Source of the DNA: Diphasiastrum complanatum
Lineage: Eukaryota; Streptophyta; Lycopodiopsida; Lycopodiales; Lycopodiaceae
Assembly (NCBI GenBank): GCA_029204225.1
Contig: CM055099.1
Span: 57,363,982-57,427,981, forward strand
DNA: 64,000 nucleotides
Direction of reading: 5' to 3'
The position numbers and the translations under genes are program-made. The notes beneath the pieces were generated by a model. The model did no database searches and was not told the origin of the DNA. It saw only the letters and a list, made by a program, of their open reading frames with translations. Shown piece by piece: positions 32,890 through 43,710 of the stretch; positions within the stretch are counted from its first letter, which is position 1; each line of letters opens with the position of its first letter.

Positions 32890-34192
32890 TGCAACCTTCG
32901 ACAATTCTTTTAAATCAATTAATTTCTCTAAACATGTTCTTCTCCTCATACAGTGGTTGGAGAAGCTTAGCCTTGATTGTTTCTTGCAGAGATACCTGCA
33001 CCTGCTTCCATTTGGTAGCATCCACCTTGATGGTGCCTCCATCTGAACAACACTACAAGGTATTGTTGGTGCTGATTCTTGCCAACTTTTCTGCATCCAC
33101 CTACTGTTGTAGGTCCTCAGCCTTCTTCTTGTAGAAATCTACCTTATTTGATAGAACAATGCGCTCTAAATCAAATGAAGCAATATGCTTTCAGACAGCA
33201 GATAATTCATCTCTGCTCTTGTCCAATTTGGACTGAAGAGACAAAGAGTAATCATTAGATTTTCTTGAAGTAATTTCAAATTTTTTATTACTTTTCTCCA
33301 TGGCGTTGAGTTGTGCCAGGAGCTTCGTCATCTTCTTCTTGAGGTCATCATTCATCCCTTCGAGCTTGGGGATTTTTAGCTAGTACCCTCTCTATACTAC
33401 ATCAATATTGCGCAAATAGGTGATCGTCTGTCGAAACTCTGAATTCACATCAGCTAGTCAATCTTGAGTATCTGGCTTTGGTGTCTGATCTTTCTGCTCA
33501 TTGGGTATGTCTTTTGTGTCGGTGGCAGTAGTAGCAACTGTTGTAGTTGTATCAATAGCAACATCAATGACATTGTCGACAACTTCAAGAACCTACTCAA
33601 TTTGAAAGACTACAGCGTCCTGGTTGTCTTGCTCTATTGTTGCGTTAGCCATTGAAGTGTCGGCCACAGAATCCGACACAGCATCATCCTCAGGCACTGA
33701 GTCCTGTGCAGCTTGACTCGGGCTTGCATCAACATCAACGATCTCCATGGAGCTAAGATCGACTTGTTTTGGTGTTGCAAGTGCAGTCTTACTCCTTTCA
33801 AGTAGGGCAAGCTCTCTTGCTGACAAAATACCAAAATGCGAGCATAAACGTGAAATGTGTGCTGCATATGCCACATATTTATCATGCTTCATTGACCTGT
33901 GAAAGGCTTTGAAAGCAATGGCCGCAAAATTGATCTGCTCCTCTTTTATGGCTGAGAGCAGGTAACCAATATTGGTTATGGCTATCGTCACATCCACATC
34001 CGTCACAAACAAAACTTGATTGTCATATTTACAAAAATTTCTAAGTGTCGCGTCTCTAATCATAGAGATCTTATAACCTTTACTCGACATGAAAAAATTT
34101 CCTTGAAATAAATTGGCTTCATCAATATTGTCCCTAGATAGAGCTGGAGGTACAATCCTGTCTATTGGTAAATGAAGAGTAGCAGCAAACAT
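32890..34192 (-). pseudogene. Plant transposon-associated ORF with C-terminal coiled coil
   Basis: The frame 34192-33593 (199 codons) reads MFAATLHLPIDRIVPPALSR, LLSAIKEEQINFAAIAFKAF, KYVAYAAHISRLCSHFGILS and an acidic Ser/Ala-rich tail. The helix pattern in the middle recalls the putative plant transposon protein domain seen in ORFs of plant gypsy elements (in-text pattern: LLxAIxxxxxINxxxxI..yaxhIsRlcxHFGi). Downstream, in other frames, heptad sequence (LKKKMTKLLAQLNAMEKSNK; SLQSKLDKSRDELSAV) predicts a coiled coil, with stops. The start at 34192 is the first Met; nothing supports expression. Family assignment is tentative. Confidence 0.4.
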
Positions 34193-34259
34193 AGCCAGAG
34201 ATGTCTAGTCTAGCACCTCAGACTTGTGACTAGACGACAACGTCCATGACCTCTATCAT

Positions 34260-35690
34260 CCTTTGGAGCTAATACACTTGGATGTTCATTTTTCTTCTTT
34301 TAAAAGTATTGGTGGTGCAACATGTTTTGTCACCTTTATTGATGACTTTACAAGATATACTTGGTTGTATCTACTTTCTTCAAAAGCTATGGTATATGGT
34401 CACTTCCTAATCTTCAAAGCTTATGTTGAAAAATAGTTTTCTTTCAAAGTTAAAGCTTTAAGATGTGATGGAGGAGGTGAATACATCTCCAACAAGTTCT
34501 ATGAATATTGTGAGGGTGAAGGGATTAAGAGAGAGTTTTCTTGTGCTTATTCTCCATCTCAAAATGGAGTTGCTGAGAGAAAAAATTGTTCTTTATGTGA
34601 ATGTGCTAAAGCAATCCGAGTTGAAGCTTCTTTGCCTATTGAATATTGGGGAGAAGCAATTAATCGTGCAAACCATTTGTGCAATAGATTATCTCACAAT
34701 GCACTTGCTACAAGATCACCATATGAAATCTTGTTTAAGAAGAAACCTAAGGTAGATCACCTTAGAGTTTTTGGATGTGCTTGCTTTGTTCATGTTCCCT
34801 TGGAAACAAGGAAAAGAGATGATCCTAATTCTATCAAAGGGATCATGGTTGGATATTCATCCAACAAGGCTTATAGAATTTATGTTCCCACTACCTCAAT
34901 TACAATTGAGAGTAGGGATGTTATATTCCATGAGAATAAAAAATACATCCTTGAGGAGGCCGAGTTCAAAGATTCTCCTATCATCACCCTTGAAGACTAT
35001 CATGGAGAGATGGGGCCAAGAATTGAGGAGGAGTTACCTCAAATCTTTTCACCAAGGAGATCTCAAAGAGAAAGATCCGAGCCTAGGAGGCTTACATATG
35101 AAGATAAAGTCAAGCAAGTGGAACTCAACTCCACTAATTGTGCTTATTTTATTTCACATGAGGAGCCAAAGGATGTATATGATGTACTCAACTCAAAGGA
35201 ATGGTTTCTTGCCATGAAGGAGGAATATGATGCTTTAATTGCCAACAAGCCATGGGAGCTTGTGGATCTTCCATCCAACAAGCCATGGGAGCTTGTGGAT
35301 CTTCCATCCAACAAGCACACCATTGGTTGCAAATGGTTTTTTCGAGTCAAATATAATCAAGATGGCACAATCAACAAGTACAAGGAAAGGTTTTGTGCAA
35401 AGGGTTTTGCTCAAGTTTATGGACTTGATTATGAGGAGACTTTTGCTCCAGTTGCAAAGATGGTATCAATTAGAATCATAATTTCTATTGCATGTTTTTT
35501 CAATTGGCAAGTTTTTCAACTAGATGTCTCTATTGCATTTTTAAATGGTTATCTAGAAGAAGAGATTTATATGGATCAACCTATTGTGTTTATCCAAGAC
35601 AAAAACAAAGTTTGCTTGCTCTTCAAAAGTCTCTATGGACTAAAGCAAGCTCCAAGGTCGTGGTATTCTTTGTGAAGACTATTAAAATAT
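34260..35690 (+). pseudogene. Copia integrase-RT fragment
   Basis: Starts within integrase (CFVTFIDDFTRYTWLYLLSS) and has the second Asp in RCDGGGEYISNKFYEYC and an intact Glu in SQNGVAERKNCSLCECAKA. Then come LPIEYWGEAINRANHLCNRL, HLRVFGCACFVHVPLETRKR, the linker SPRRSQRERSEPRRLTYEDK, RT start GCKWFFRVKYNQDGTINKYK, FQLDVSIAFLNGYLEEEIYM and SLYGLKQAPRSWYSL, then TGA. The YVDD part is missing. An in-frame 33-base duplication lies at 35244-35309. A close relative is at 57.6-59.3 kb. Confidence 0.92.
35244..35309 (+). repeat. 33-base in-frame tandem duplication within RT
   Basis: Units 35244-35276 and 35277-35309 are identical and encode NKPWELVDLPS twice. The relative at 58.6 kb has one unit. 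Confidence 0.95.
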
Positions 35691-35763
35691 TATCTTCCTA
35701 TCTCGAGTTTGGGGTCATGTCCATGGTGATTTCCACTAAAATTCATGTTGTACATAAAAGGAG

Positions 35764-36400
35764 TGTGAACTGAGCACATATCCTTCTAGTGTAGCCTGGA
35801 TTTGAGTTACATAGGTTCAATTATGATGACATGCAGATGTTTAGATAGCATGCAAAGTTTTACTGTATGCATGCAAGCCACATGCAATTAGTGCATGCAA
35901 CATGCAAAGTAGTTTCTGTGATCTACACATGTCTAGGCAGTTTTATGAGTTGACATGTAGTACATGCAATATCCATGCATGCAGTTACACATGTGGATCT
36001 ATGGTAGGTGAATTAGTTCAGTTAAGTGGACTTTCCATGCAACTTCACTATAGGAATTCGAGTCTCTCTCATGTAGGAAAAGCTGGGCATGTTTTGCCAT
36101 ATTGTGAATATTGAGATTTTGGTGTTTTGGACTCATTCTCTCTCTACCCAAGTTTTCTATGCTTGATTTTCTCTCTCTACCCGAGAGCAGCCTCTTTTTC
36201 CCATACTGAACACTTAGAATTTTTTCTAACATTCATTTCTCATAGTGAAGAGTTAGATTTTTTCATCAGATGTATGCCATTGTGCTCTTGCCTTAGATTT
36301 TTCAAGCATACTATTCTTTGATCAATCTTGTGCAATCACAACACCTCAGTAAGATCTTGTAGGGTGTGTGGTGAAGTTCACACGTGCTAAAAACTTCACA
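35764..36400 (+). mobile_element. 5' LTR of Copia element, 637 bp
   Basis: Starts TGTGAAC at 35764 and ends CTTCACA at 36400, giving a perfect 6-bp terminal inverted repeat (TGTGAA..TTCACA), and is followed directly by the primer site. It carries nine CATGCA motifs between 35830 and 36041 and a G-box CACGTG at 36381-36386. Confidence 0.85.
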
Positions 36401-36412
36401 TGGTATCAGAGC
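36401..36412 (+). promoter_or_regulatory. Primer-binding site TGGTATCAGAGC
   Basis: Exact copy of the Met-tRNA-type site, directly after the LTR end TTCACA. The leader to 37148 is non-coding. Confidence 0.92.
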
Positions 36413-37148
36413 TTCTTGCTTTGAAGAGGTGACGGTGTATACATCAGATCATCAGTGTTTTTGCTTGCAAGAACTCGGATTTTGGAGAGGGATTCAAACT
36501 CGCTGAGAAACAAGCAATTTGTGGATTATAAGTGGATCAAATCAAGGCTGATCTGATCTAGTGGAGCTCTGTATGGATAGAGAGCTCACACCTGTGAAAT
36601 CAGCCCTCATTAATGAGTGCTACTTCTCAAGGATTGTTGGACAAGTATTGGAGAGTAGAATGTGTTGCTCTTGTTTCTAAATTAATTTGATTTGTTTTTA
36701 GAAGATTTTTAGGCAATCAGAGAGTTTGAGAGGGTACTCAACTTGTGGGATATGCCAAAGTGAGCACACATCTGTCTTTTTCACCATTTTCATCAATTCT
36801 CATTGTCAATCAAGTAGAATTGGATAGAAGTGAGTGTTCTGAGGTCTTAGACTTTTCATTTCACACATATTACTTTGTTTGAGTTGAAAGTAAGTTCCTA
36901 GAGAGTTTATCAGTACATTGAAACTCATGGGAGAGATAGACTTCTTGCTTGCATGTGCTTCTTCTTTTGTGACCAAAGCAAGATCCAAATTCAAGATAGA
37001 TTGATTTTCTGTAATGAAAATTTGTTCTCACATCTGTTGCTAGATTTCATAGGGTGGATCAGCATCTGTGTTAGATCCTAGATTGAGATAGCAAGCAACA
37101 TCCTTTCAACTCCATTTTTTATCATTACTAGAATTTCTCACCAAGAAG

Positions 37149-38296
37149 ATGTCTTCATCTGGTTCACATTTCTAGAACACAATGAGAGATTAACATCTTC
37201 CAATTACGCAATGTGGAAGATCAGAATGGAATCATTGTTGATTCTACAGGATGTAATGGATATTGTGAGTAGAGCTGAAGAAGAACCTGCTGCACCTAAT
37301 GAAGCTGCAGCATTCCACAAAAGAACCAGAATTGCCTTCATTTTATAAAAATGAATGCTACCAATGAAGTGTTAAGAGAGATCAGTACATGCACCACTGC
37401 CAAGGAAGCTTGGGGTACTCTAAAAACAATCTATGAAATCAAAAATACTTCTAGATTGCTTACACTTAAAAACCAAATATTTCTAAGTTATCAGAGAGTA
37501 GATGAGAGTGCTTCATCATATGTCATGAGAGTTAAGGATCTTCATCAGGAGTTAGCTGGTATTAGTGATGCTCTTAAGAACACTGAACTTGTTCAGGTAG
37601 TCCTAAATGGAATTAGAGATGAGTATGACAATATTGTGTAGACTTATGCTATCAGAGAGGATCTTCCATCCTCGGAGACACTGCAAGGTGTTCTCATCGC
37701 TGAAGAAGGCAGGCAAGAGAACAAGATGTTGAGGATTAACAGACTTTCATTGAAAGATGGTGGAGATGACAAAGCACTCTTCATCAGAGACAAGTCAAGA
37801 GGCAAGGGCAAAGGACATCAACACTTCAAGAAGGACAAAGCCAAAGAATGTGGTGAGGATCAGTCCTCACAAGCTGCAACATCCAGTGGCAAGAAGAAGC
37901 TCTCAAAGATCAAGTGTTTTTTTTGTGGCAAGAAAGGACACTATGCACCAACTCATTACAAGAAGAAGAACCAATCTAAGCAAGCTAACCTTACTAATGA
38001 GGATGAGTGTGAGGGTGTAGAGAGTGAAAGAGAGGATTCATTATTGATGTCTACTTTTTCATCTTTTCCATTTAAGAATGAAAAAGTCTGGTGGATAGAT
38101 AGTGGGGCTAGTTCCCATATGTCTAGTTCTAGGAACTCTTTCACTAATCTCATGCCATATCTAGGTTCAAAAAGGTCAATCTATACTGCTAATGATGTAG
38201 AGTGTAGGATTGAAGGAATAGGTAGCATTCCATTGCATGCATCATCATCAAAAAAAATTTGCTTACATGATGTACTGTATGTACCTAGATTGACAA
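37149..38296 (+). pseudogene. Copia gag and protease, cut at a chimeric junction
   Basis: gag begins at about 37149 (MSSSGSHF, degenerate). It is readable from 37351: KMNATNEVLREISTCTTAKE, AWGTLKTIYEIKNTSRLL, VMRVKDLHQELAGISDALKN and VVLNGIRDEYDNIV, TAG at about 37640, then ETLQGVLIAEEGRQENKMLR. The zinc knuckle reads CFFCGKKGHYAPTHYK, with the last Cys replaced by His. Protease has an intact DSGA (VWWIDSGASSHMSSSRNSF). After LHDVLYVPRLT the sequence switches at about 38296 to the transposase-like gene on the other strand. Integrase, RT and RNase H are missing. Confidence 0.9.
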
Positions 38297-39960
38297 TAAT
38301 ATCTGTCCAGACTTAGTGTTGAATATTAGAAGCCCTACCAGTATGATTTGATAGGAAACGACGTGCTTTTGCTCCTCCTATGCTTGGCTTAGTTGGCATG
38401 TTCCCATTCTTTCCTGAAAGCTTTTCATCTTTTTGAATTTTGACATGTCCTTTATGGAGTCCTGCTTTTGATAAAATATCTTCTAATTGAGAGATAGCTT
38501 CCTTTGCTAATGATGCTGGGTTAGTATTCCAAGCAAAAACTATATGAAGATAAATGATCTTTTCTATTAATCTAACTTCTGCATGAAGAGTGCAAACATG
38601 CACATTTTTTAAGGGGATAGGTAGCACAAGCTTCCAGTTTGGATTTGCATATTCTCTAGTAATTCATGTGCTCCTAGTTACATCTTTTGCCATTTTCATA
38701 CAATACAAACAAGGGTGTTTTGATGTAGCATCGTGAGAGACAATATACATACATTTTAATGTTTTCAAATCACCTGCTAAGTTCCATTCAACATTGAAGT
38801 CTCCAACTCCTGGAACATTGAGAAGTCCTCCATCCATATGGTCCTTGATGATCCTAGGATAAGATGTCCTTGAGAATATCCTTGATAATATATCATGATC
38901 ATCTTTTAGCACATGTCCAAAAAAATTAATCAGACTTAATTTACAATGTATTAATACTATTCAATGAATGTAATGTAATAATGAGGCTAGTTACCTGAAA
39001 CGCTGCCAACCACCATATATCATTTTCTGACTGGACACTGAATCTGAAATCTTCTTGGTTATCTGTCTGTGATAGAGCACCATTCATGCCCTCTCCATCT
39101 TCTGCCCTTTCACAATTTCTGACTCATCTAACTTAAGTACTATGATTATTTTGCCATTCACCTTTTCATAGGCTATATCATAGAATGTGACGATGTATCT
39201 CAGCAAGTAATTTAGATCAACAAATAAATTGTTTGATGAATTATAGAATATCGATCTTCCATCAGTTTCATACACCTCCTCAATATGAAATGGAGTTCCA
39301 GTGATCATATGCATACTTATGTTTAATGTATCTCGCTCTTTCTTCAAGTAAAATGTCCTAGGGATTGGGACTTTTCTAATTTGAACTTGCTTAAAAGCTT
39401 CTCTAATTAGTTTAAATATTGTTGCATATGCTTCCCTGCTAATACCCGCAAAATCACAAGCACCCTAAACCATAGTCTTACCTAAAAATTTTTGAATGTC
39501 CACCATCAAAGACTCTGCTATTTTACACTTTACATTTGAAATCCTATTGTTCATTATGATACGCTCAGTGGATTTGCAAGTCAATATTGCTCACCTTCTA
39601 AAAAGTGAACTTTATTCATATAAAGTTGTTTTCCATGGTTCTGCAATCTTCACAATATCCTAGTAATCCACTATGTCCATTGCATATCCATGTAACTAAA
39701 TGAGTTATTGAAGAGAACGTGGGATGTGTCAAAGTGCTTGGATCTTGTGGATATAATGTTCCATCTATCCACAAATCCAAGTTTTTTTTTCCTTCTGTCC
39801 TGTAACAAGAACGATCCTCAGCATGTATTTGAATTCTTTTGCCTCTTCTTATCTGCAAAGGTGCCAAATCAATAGGGATATCCACATGTAGATGATACAA
39901 TGTCATCATCAGAAAAATAATAGAGTAACCAATTGCATCAAAGTACTATGACCAGATTCT
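38297..39960 (-). pseudogene. Unclassified transposase-like gene, copy 2 (truncated, internally deleted)
   Basis: Closely similar to the minus-strand gene at 22.1-24.7 kb. Readable blocks: YHLHVDIPIDLAPLQIRRGK, LDLWIDGTLYPQDPSTLTH, LVTWICNGHSGLLGYC, ERDTLNISMHMITGTPFHIE, EVYETDGRSIFYNSSNNLF, MDGGLLNVPGVGDFNVEWNL, AGDLKTLKCMYIVSHDATS, HPCLYCMK, TLHAEVRLIEKIIYLHIVFA and KPSIGGAKARRFLSNHTGRA. It lacks about 460 bp (join near 39590, removing what lies at about 23.92-24.38 kb in copy 1) and everything after SNIQH. The intron acceptor near 38.91 kb is changed from cag to cat. Some frameshifts of copy 1 are absent here, so the two copies decayed independently. Confidence 0.65.
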
Positions 39961-40569
39961 ATGAAGCAAAGCAAAGTACTCATCTTTGATTATATTATAT
40001 AGTATGTACGATCAATCCAAACTCCATGCTTGTATGCTTGATTCAAATTTGGAAATGCCACTCATTTTTCCATTCCAATAGGTAGTTGGCGCTCATATTT
40101 CCATTCCAAAGTGATGATGGCATTCATAATTGGAGATGGCACCCATATTTTCATTCTCGTGGAAGGAATGCATATGTAAACATTTTGCAATTTTTTCTGA
40201 TTCGAATTTGGGGATGGCGGTCATATTCTAGATCTATTGAAAATATTGCCCTTTTCGTAACCAATGGAGAGAATATTTTTGAATTTAGTAAGTTATACTG
40301 CGAACTGTTAACAGTTTTTAACTATGACTATAGACTCTGTGGTTAGATCATTGGGAGTTGGGAAGGCCTTGGGAGTGGTGTGGGCAAGCAAATGAACAAT
40401 ATTGTTTTTTTTATTTCGATATTTTTTTATATCCTACATGGCATTCCTTAAAGGGTCTTTTTGATATTGAGAACTCCTCTAATGTAAGCTTTCTAAATTG
40501 CTAAAAGACTTTAGGTTCAGATCGCTTAGAAAAACCATAAGAGTTTCTAGTGCTTTTTCATATTCAAAA
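39961..40569. other. Non-coding region with short degenerate repeats before the next Copia gag
   Basis: From about 40050 to 40220 a motif of the form ggc.ctcat.ttttccattc recurs four or five times at 30-60 base spacing. No primer-binding site or LTR border was found, so the Copia element starting at 40570 seems to lack its 5' LTR. Confidence 0.5.
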
Positions 40570-41496
40570 ATGGCATCAATGGGTGGGTTTTTGCTTGAAG
40601 CTAGTGAAAGACTTACATCCACTAATTATGCTACTTGGATAGTTCGAATGGAGTCTTTGCTTGTACTTCATGATCTTTATGACATAGTACTTGAGGTGGA
40701 AGTAGAACCTCAAGGAGGAGTTGAACTGGCTAAGTACAAGAAGAGATGTAGAGTTGCATTACACTGCATAAAAATGAATGTAAGTAATAAACTTTTGAGA
40801 GAAATCTCATCTTGTACCACATCAAAAGAGGCATGGGATTCATTAAAAGCCATTTATGGATCCAAGAACACTTCAAGGATACTCATGCTTAGGAATCAAA
40901 TCCTTCAAGGCATGAAAGGAAGTAGTGAAAGTGCCCAAAATTATGTCTTTAGGATCAAATCTTTGAATAAAAAGTTGTCTTCTATAGATGATAAAATCAA
41001 AGATGATGAATTAGTTCAAATCATTTTGAATGGATTAGGAGATGATTATTCCAATATTGTTCAAACCTTTGCTATTCAAGATTCACTTCCTAGTATTGAG
41101 AAACTTCAAAGTGTCCTTGTTAGTGAGGATAGTAGAATGCTTCACATCAAAAGTAGGATGAGTTCCTTATCTTTGAATGATGGTGATGAAAAAGCTAACT
41201 TTTTTTTGAAAGGCAAGAAGAAGAAGTTTCCATCCAAGAAGACTCAAGACATGGAGATGGAGAACAAAGATGGGGCATCAAGTTCCAAAGGCAAGAGCAA
41301 GAAGGACAAGAAGAAGCTAAAGTGTTTCTTTTGTGGAAAAAAGGGACGTTTTGCATCCGAGTGCTACAAGAAGAAGAATGTCCAAGAGAAGGACAATCAA
41401 GGCAATCTTGTGCTTGAGGAGGAGGAAGAAGACAATCTATTTTTGATGGTATGCTCACCACAAAGTGGATTGATAGTGGGGCAAGCTCTCACATGA
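40570..41496 (+). pseudogene. Copia gag, nearly complete
   Basis: ATG 40570: MASMGGFLLEASERLTSTN, YATWIVRMESLLVLHDLYDI, VALHCIKMNVSNKLLREISS, AWDSLKAIYGSKNTSRILM, QNYVFRIKSLNKKLSSIDDK, IILNGLGDDYSNIVQTFAIQ, a Lys-rich stretch, then the zinc knuckle CFFCGKKGRFASECYKK, where the His of CX2CX4HX4C is Arg. This start is chosen because the related gags at 46627 and 49510 begin at the same position (MA..GG/EG). The gag frame overlaps the protease frame by about 45 bases, so a one-base indel near 41.46 kb separates gag from pol. Confidence 0.93.
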
Positions 41497-41951
41497 CTCA
41501 CCAAAAAGGCTACTTTTCTAATCTACTTTCTTACAATAGTTCTAAGAGATTTATTCTCACTGCAAGTGATCAAGAATGTGAGATTGTAGGTGTTGGATCC
41601 ATTCCTTTATGTCAAGGATCATCTAAAAAAGTAGATCTAGACAATGTTCTTTATGTACCTTCAATTACAAAGAACTTGTTGAGTGTAGGACAACTTATGG
41701 ATAGTGGATTAGATGTACATTTCAAGCATGGAGCATGTTCTATCTTGAAAGAAGAAAAATGTATTGCTAGTGGTTTCAAGCAAGGGAGGTTATTCAAATT
41801 GGATGCTAATGTGATGGTTGGAAGTGTGAACATGGCAAGGGAGGAGCTCACTCAAGTGGAATTATGGCACAAAAGGTTAGGCCATCCTAACTACAAAGGA
41901 GCTAGCAAGAGGACTTCCCAAAACCATATCCAAGTGTGGCAAGCTTTGTGA
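41451..41951 (+). pseudogene. Copia protease and GAG-pre-integrase
   Basis: WIDSGASSHMTHQKGYFSNL has the intact aspartic-protease signature. It continues GSSKKVDLDNVLYVPSITKN, LLSVGQLMDSGLDVHFKHG and VELWHKRLGHPNYKGAS, with the His residues of the HHCC element. A shift near 41.91 kb ends the frame; the next frame continues GLPKTISKCGKLCEACGLS. Confidence 0.92.
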
Positions 41952-42720
41952 AGCTTGTGGACTCTCCAAATCTCATAAGCTTCCTTTCAAGAGATCTTCG
42001 ATAAGATCTAACTCTCCTCTTAACCTTATACACTCGGATGTTCATTCATTTTCACATGAATCAAATGGTGGAGCTCTAATGTATGTCACTTTTATTGATG
42101 ATAAATCAAGATACTCTTGGGTTTATCTCTTGTCTAAGAAAAGTGAAGTTTTTGAGTCCTTTGTAAAGTTCAAAACTCTTGTGGAAAAGCAACTTAATAC
42201 TAGATTGAAAGTATTAAGAAGTGATAATGGAGGGGAGTACATCTCCAATAGGATGAAAGAGTTTTGTGAAACTAATGGCATAAAGAGAGAGTTTACTTCT
42301 ACATATACTCCACAACAAAATGGAGTAGTTTAGAGAAAGAATAGGACACTATGTGAGTGTGCTAAAGCTATGAGATTAGATGCATCTCTTTCTATTTCAT
42401 TTTGGGGAGAAGCTATTTTATGTGAAAAATTTCTTTGTAATAGTTTGACTAATAGTGCCATTAAAGGACTTACACCTTATGAAGTATTGTTTGGCAAAAA
42501 GCCAAATCTTAGTGATTTGAACGTTTTTGGATGTACTTGTTATGTACATATTCCTTTAGAAACAAGGAAAAAGGAAATGTCACTTCTTTCAAAGGCATCT
42601 TTGTTGGTTATACTGACAGTAAGAAATCCTATAGGATATATGATCCTATTACAAAAAAAGTTGCTACTAGTAGAGATGTACTTTTTGATGAATCTCTCCA
42701 AGCCAAAGGAAAGGTGACTT
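41952..42720 (+). pseudogene. Copia integrase, catalytic Glu codon is a stop
   Basis: Reads LIHSDVHSF (first Asp), FIDDKSRYSWVYLLSKKSE, VLRSDNGGEYISNRMKEFC (second Asp) and REFTSTYTPQQNGVV, then TAG at 42331-42333 where relatives have Glu (ERKN). After the stop RKNRTLCECAKAMRLDASLS, FWGEAILCEKFLCNSLTNSA and PYEVLFGKKPNLSDLNVFG follow. GAG to TAG is one change and removes both the frame and the catalytic residue. Confidence 0.92.
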
Positions 42721-43704
42721 CCAGCAACACTCAACTTGTCAAAGATCATGCTATGGCCAAGGAGGAGCTTCATGAAGATGAAGACCAAGTGGAACCTACC
42801 CCAAGTCCAAGGGTGCCAAGAAGATCAACAAGGACAAGGACTGAGCCATCAAGGCTCACTTATAGTGACAAAGGGGAGCAAAGGGAAGATTCTCAACTAC
42901 TCAACTCTTATACTTTCTTGACTACTATGCTTGAAGAACCAACTAGTTTTGAGGAAGCAAAAAGTCTCAATATTGGAGGAAAGCTATGCAAGTAGAGTTT
43001 GATGCATTAATGGAAAATCAAACTTGGAAACTTGTTGATTTACCTTATGGAAGAAGCCTCTTACTTGTAAATGGATATATAGATTGGAATATAATCAAGA
43101 TGGTTCCATTCATAAGTACAAAGCTAGACTTGTAGCAAAAGGTTTTTTGCAAGTCAAAGGCATAGATTATGATGAAACCTTTGCACTTGTTGCAAAGCTT
43201 GTGACCATTAGATTAATCATATGTCTTGCAATTACTTTTAAATGGGAGCTCTTCCAACTTGATGTGACAAATGCTTTCTTGAATGGATTCTTGGAAGAGG
43301 AAATCTACATGTGCCAACCCGAGGGCTTCATCAAAGATGGAGAAGAATACAAGGTGTGTCTCTTGAAGAAGAGTCTTTATGGACTCAAGCAAGCACCAAG
43401 AGCATGGTACTCTAGGTTGCATTCCTATCTTATTTCCATTGGATTTGTTGTAAGTTCTTATGAACCATCATTGTACTACAAATGTAATGATGGAAAGATC
43501 ATTATCTTAGTTTTATATGTTGATGACATTATACTCACAGGAAATGATCTAGATGGCATTAAGAATGTAAAAGTTTCCTTGTCTAGTGAATTTAAGATGG
43601 TAGATCTAGGACTTCTTAAAGTTATACTTGGAATAGAAGTCACTAGAAGTAATGATTTTACCTTCATATGTCAATCTAAGTATGCTAGATCAATCTTAGC
43701 ATGA
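42531..43704 (+). pseudogene. Copia integrase-RT linker and reverse transcriptase
   Basis: The linker (42531-42995) has SPRVPRRSTRTRTEPSRLTY. RT starts with ALMENQTWKLVDLPYG in shifted frames near 43.0 kb, then 43084-43704: KARLVAKGFLQVKGIDYDET, FQLDVTNAFLNGFLEEEIYM, SLYGLKQAPRAWYSRLHSYL, YVDD at 43516-43527, KMVDLGLLKVILGIEV and QSKYARSIL, then TGA. The family FAP motif reads FAL here. Apart from the final TGA and the upstream shift, the RT core is open. Confidence 0.93.
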
Positions 43705-43710
43705 TTTGGC

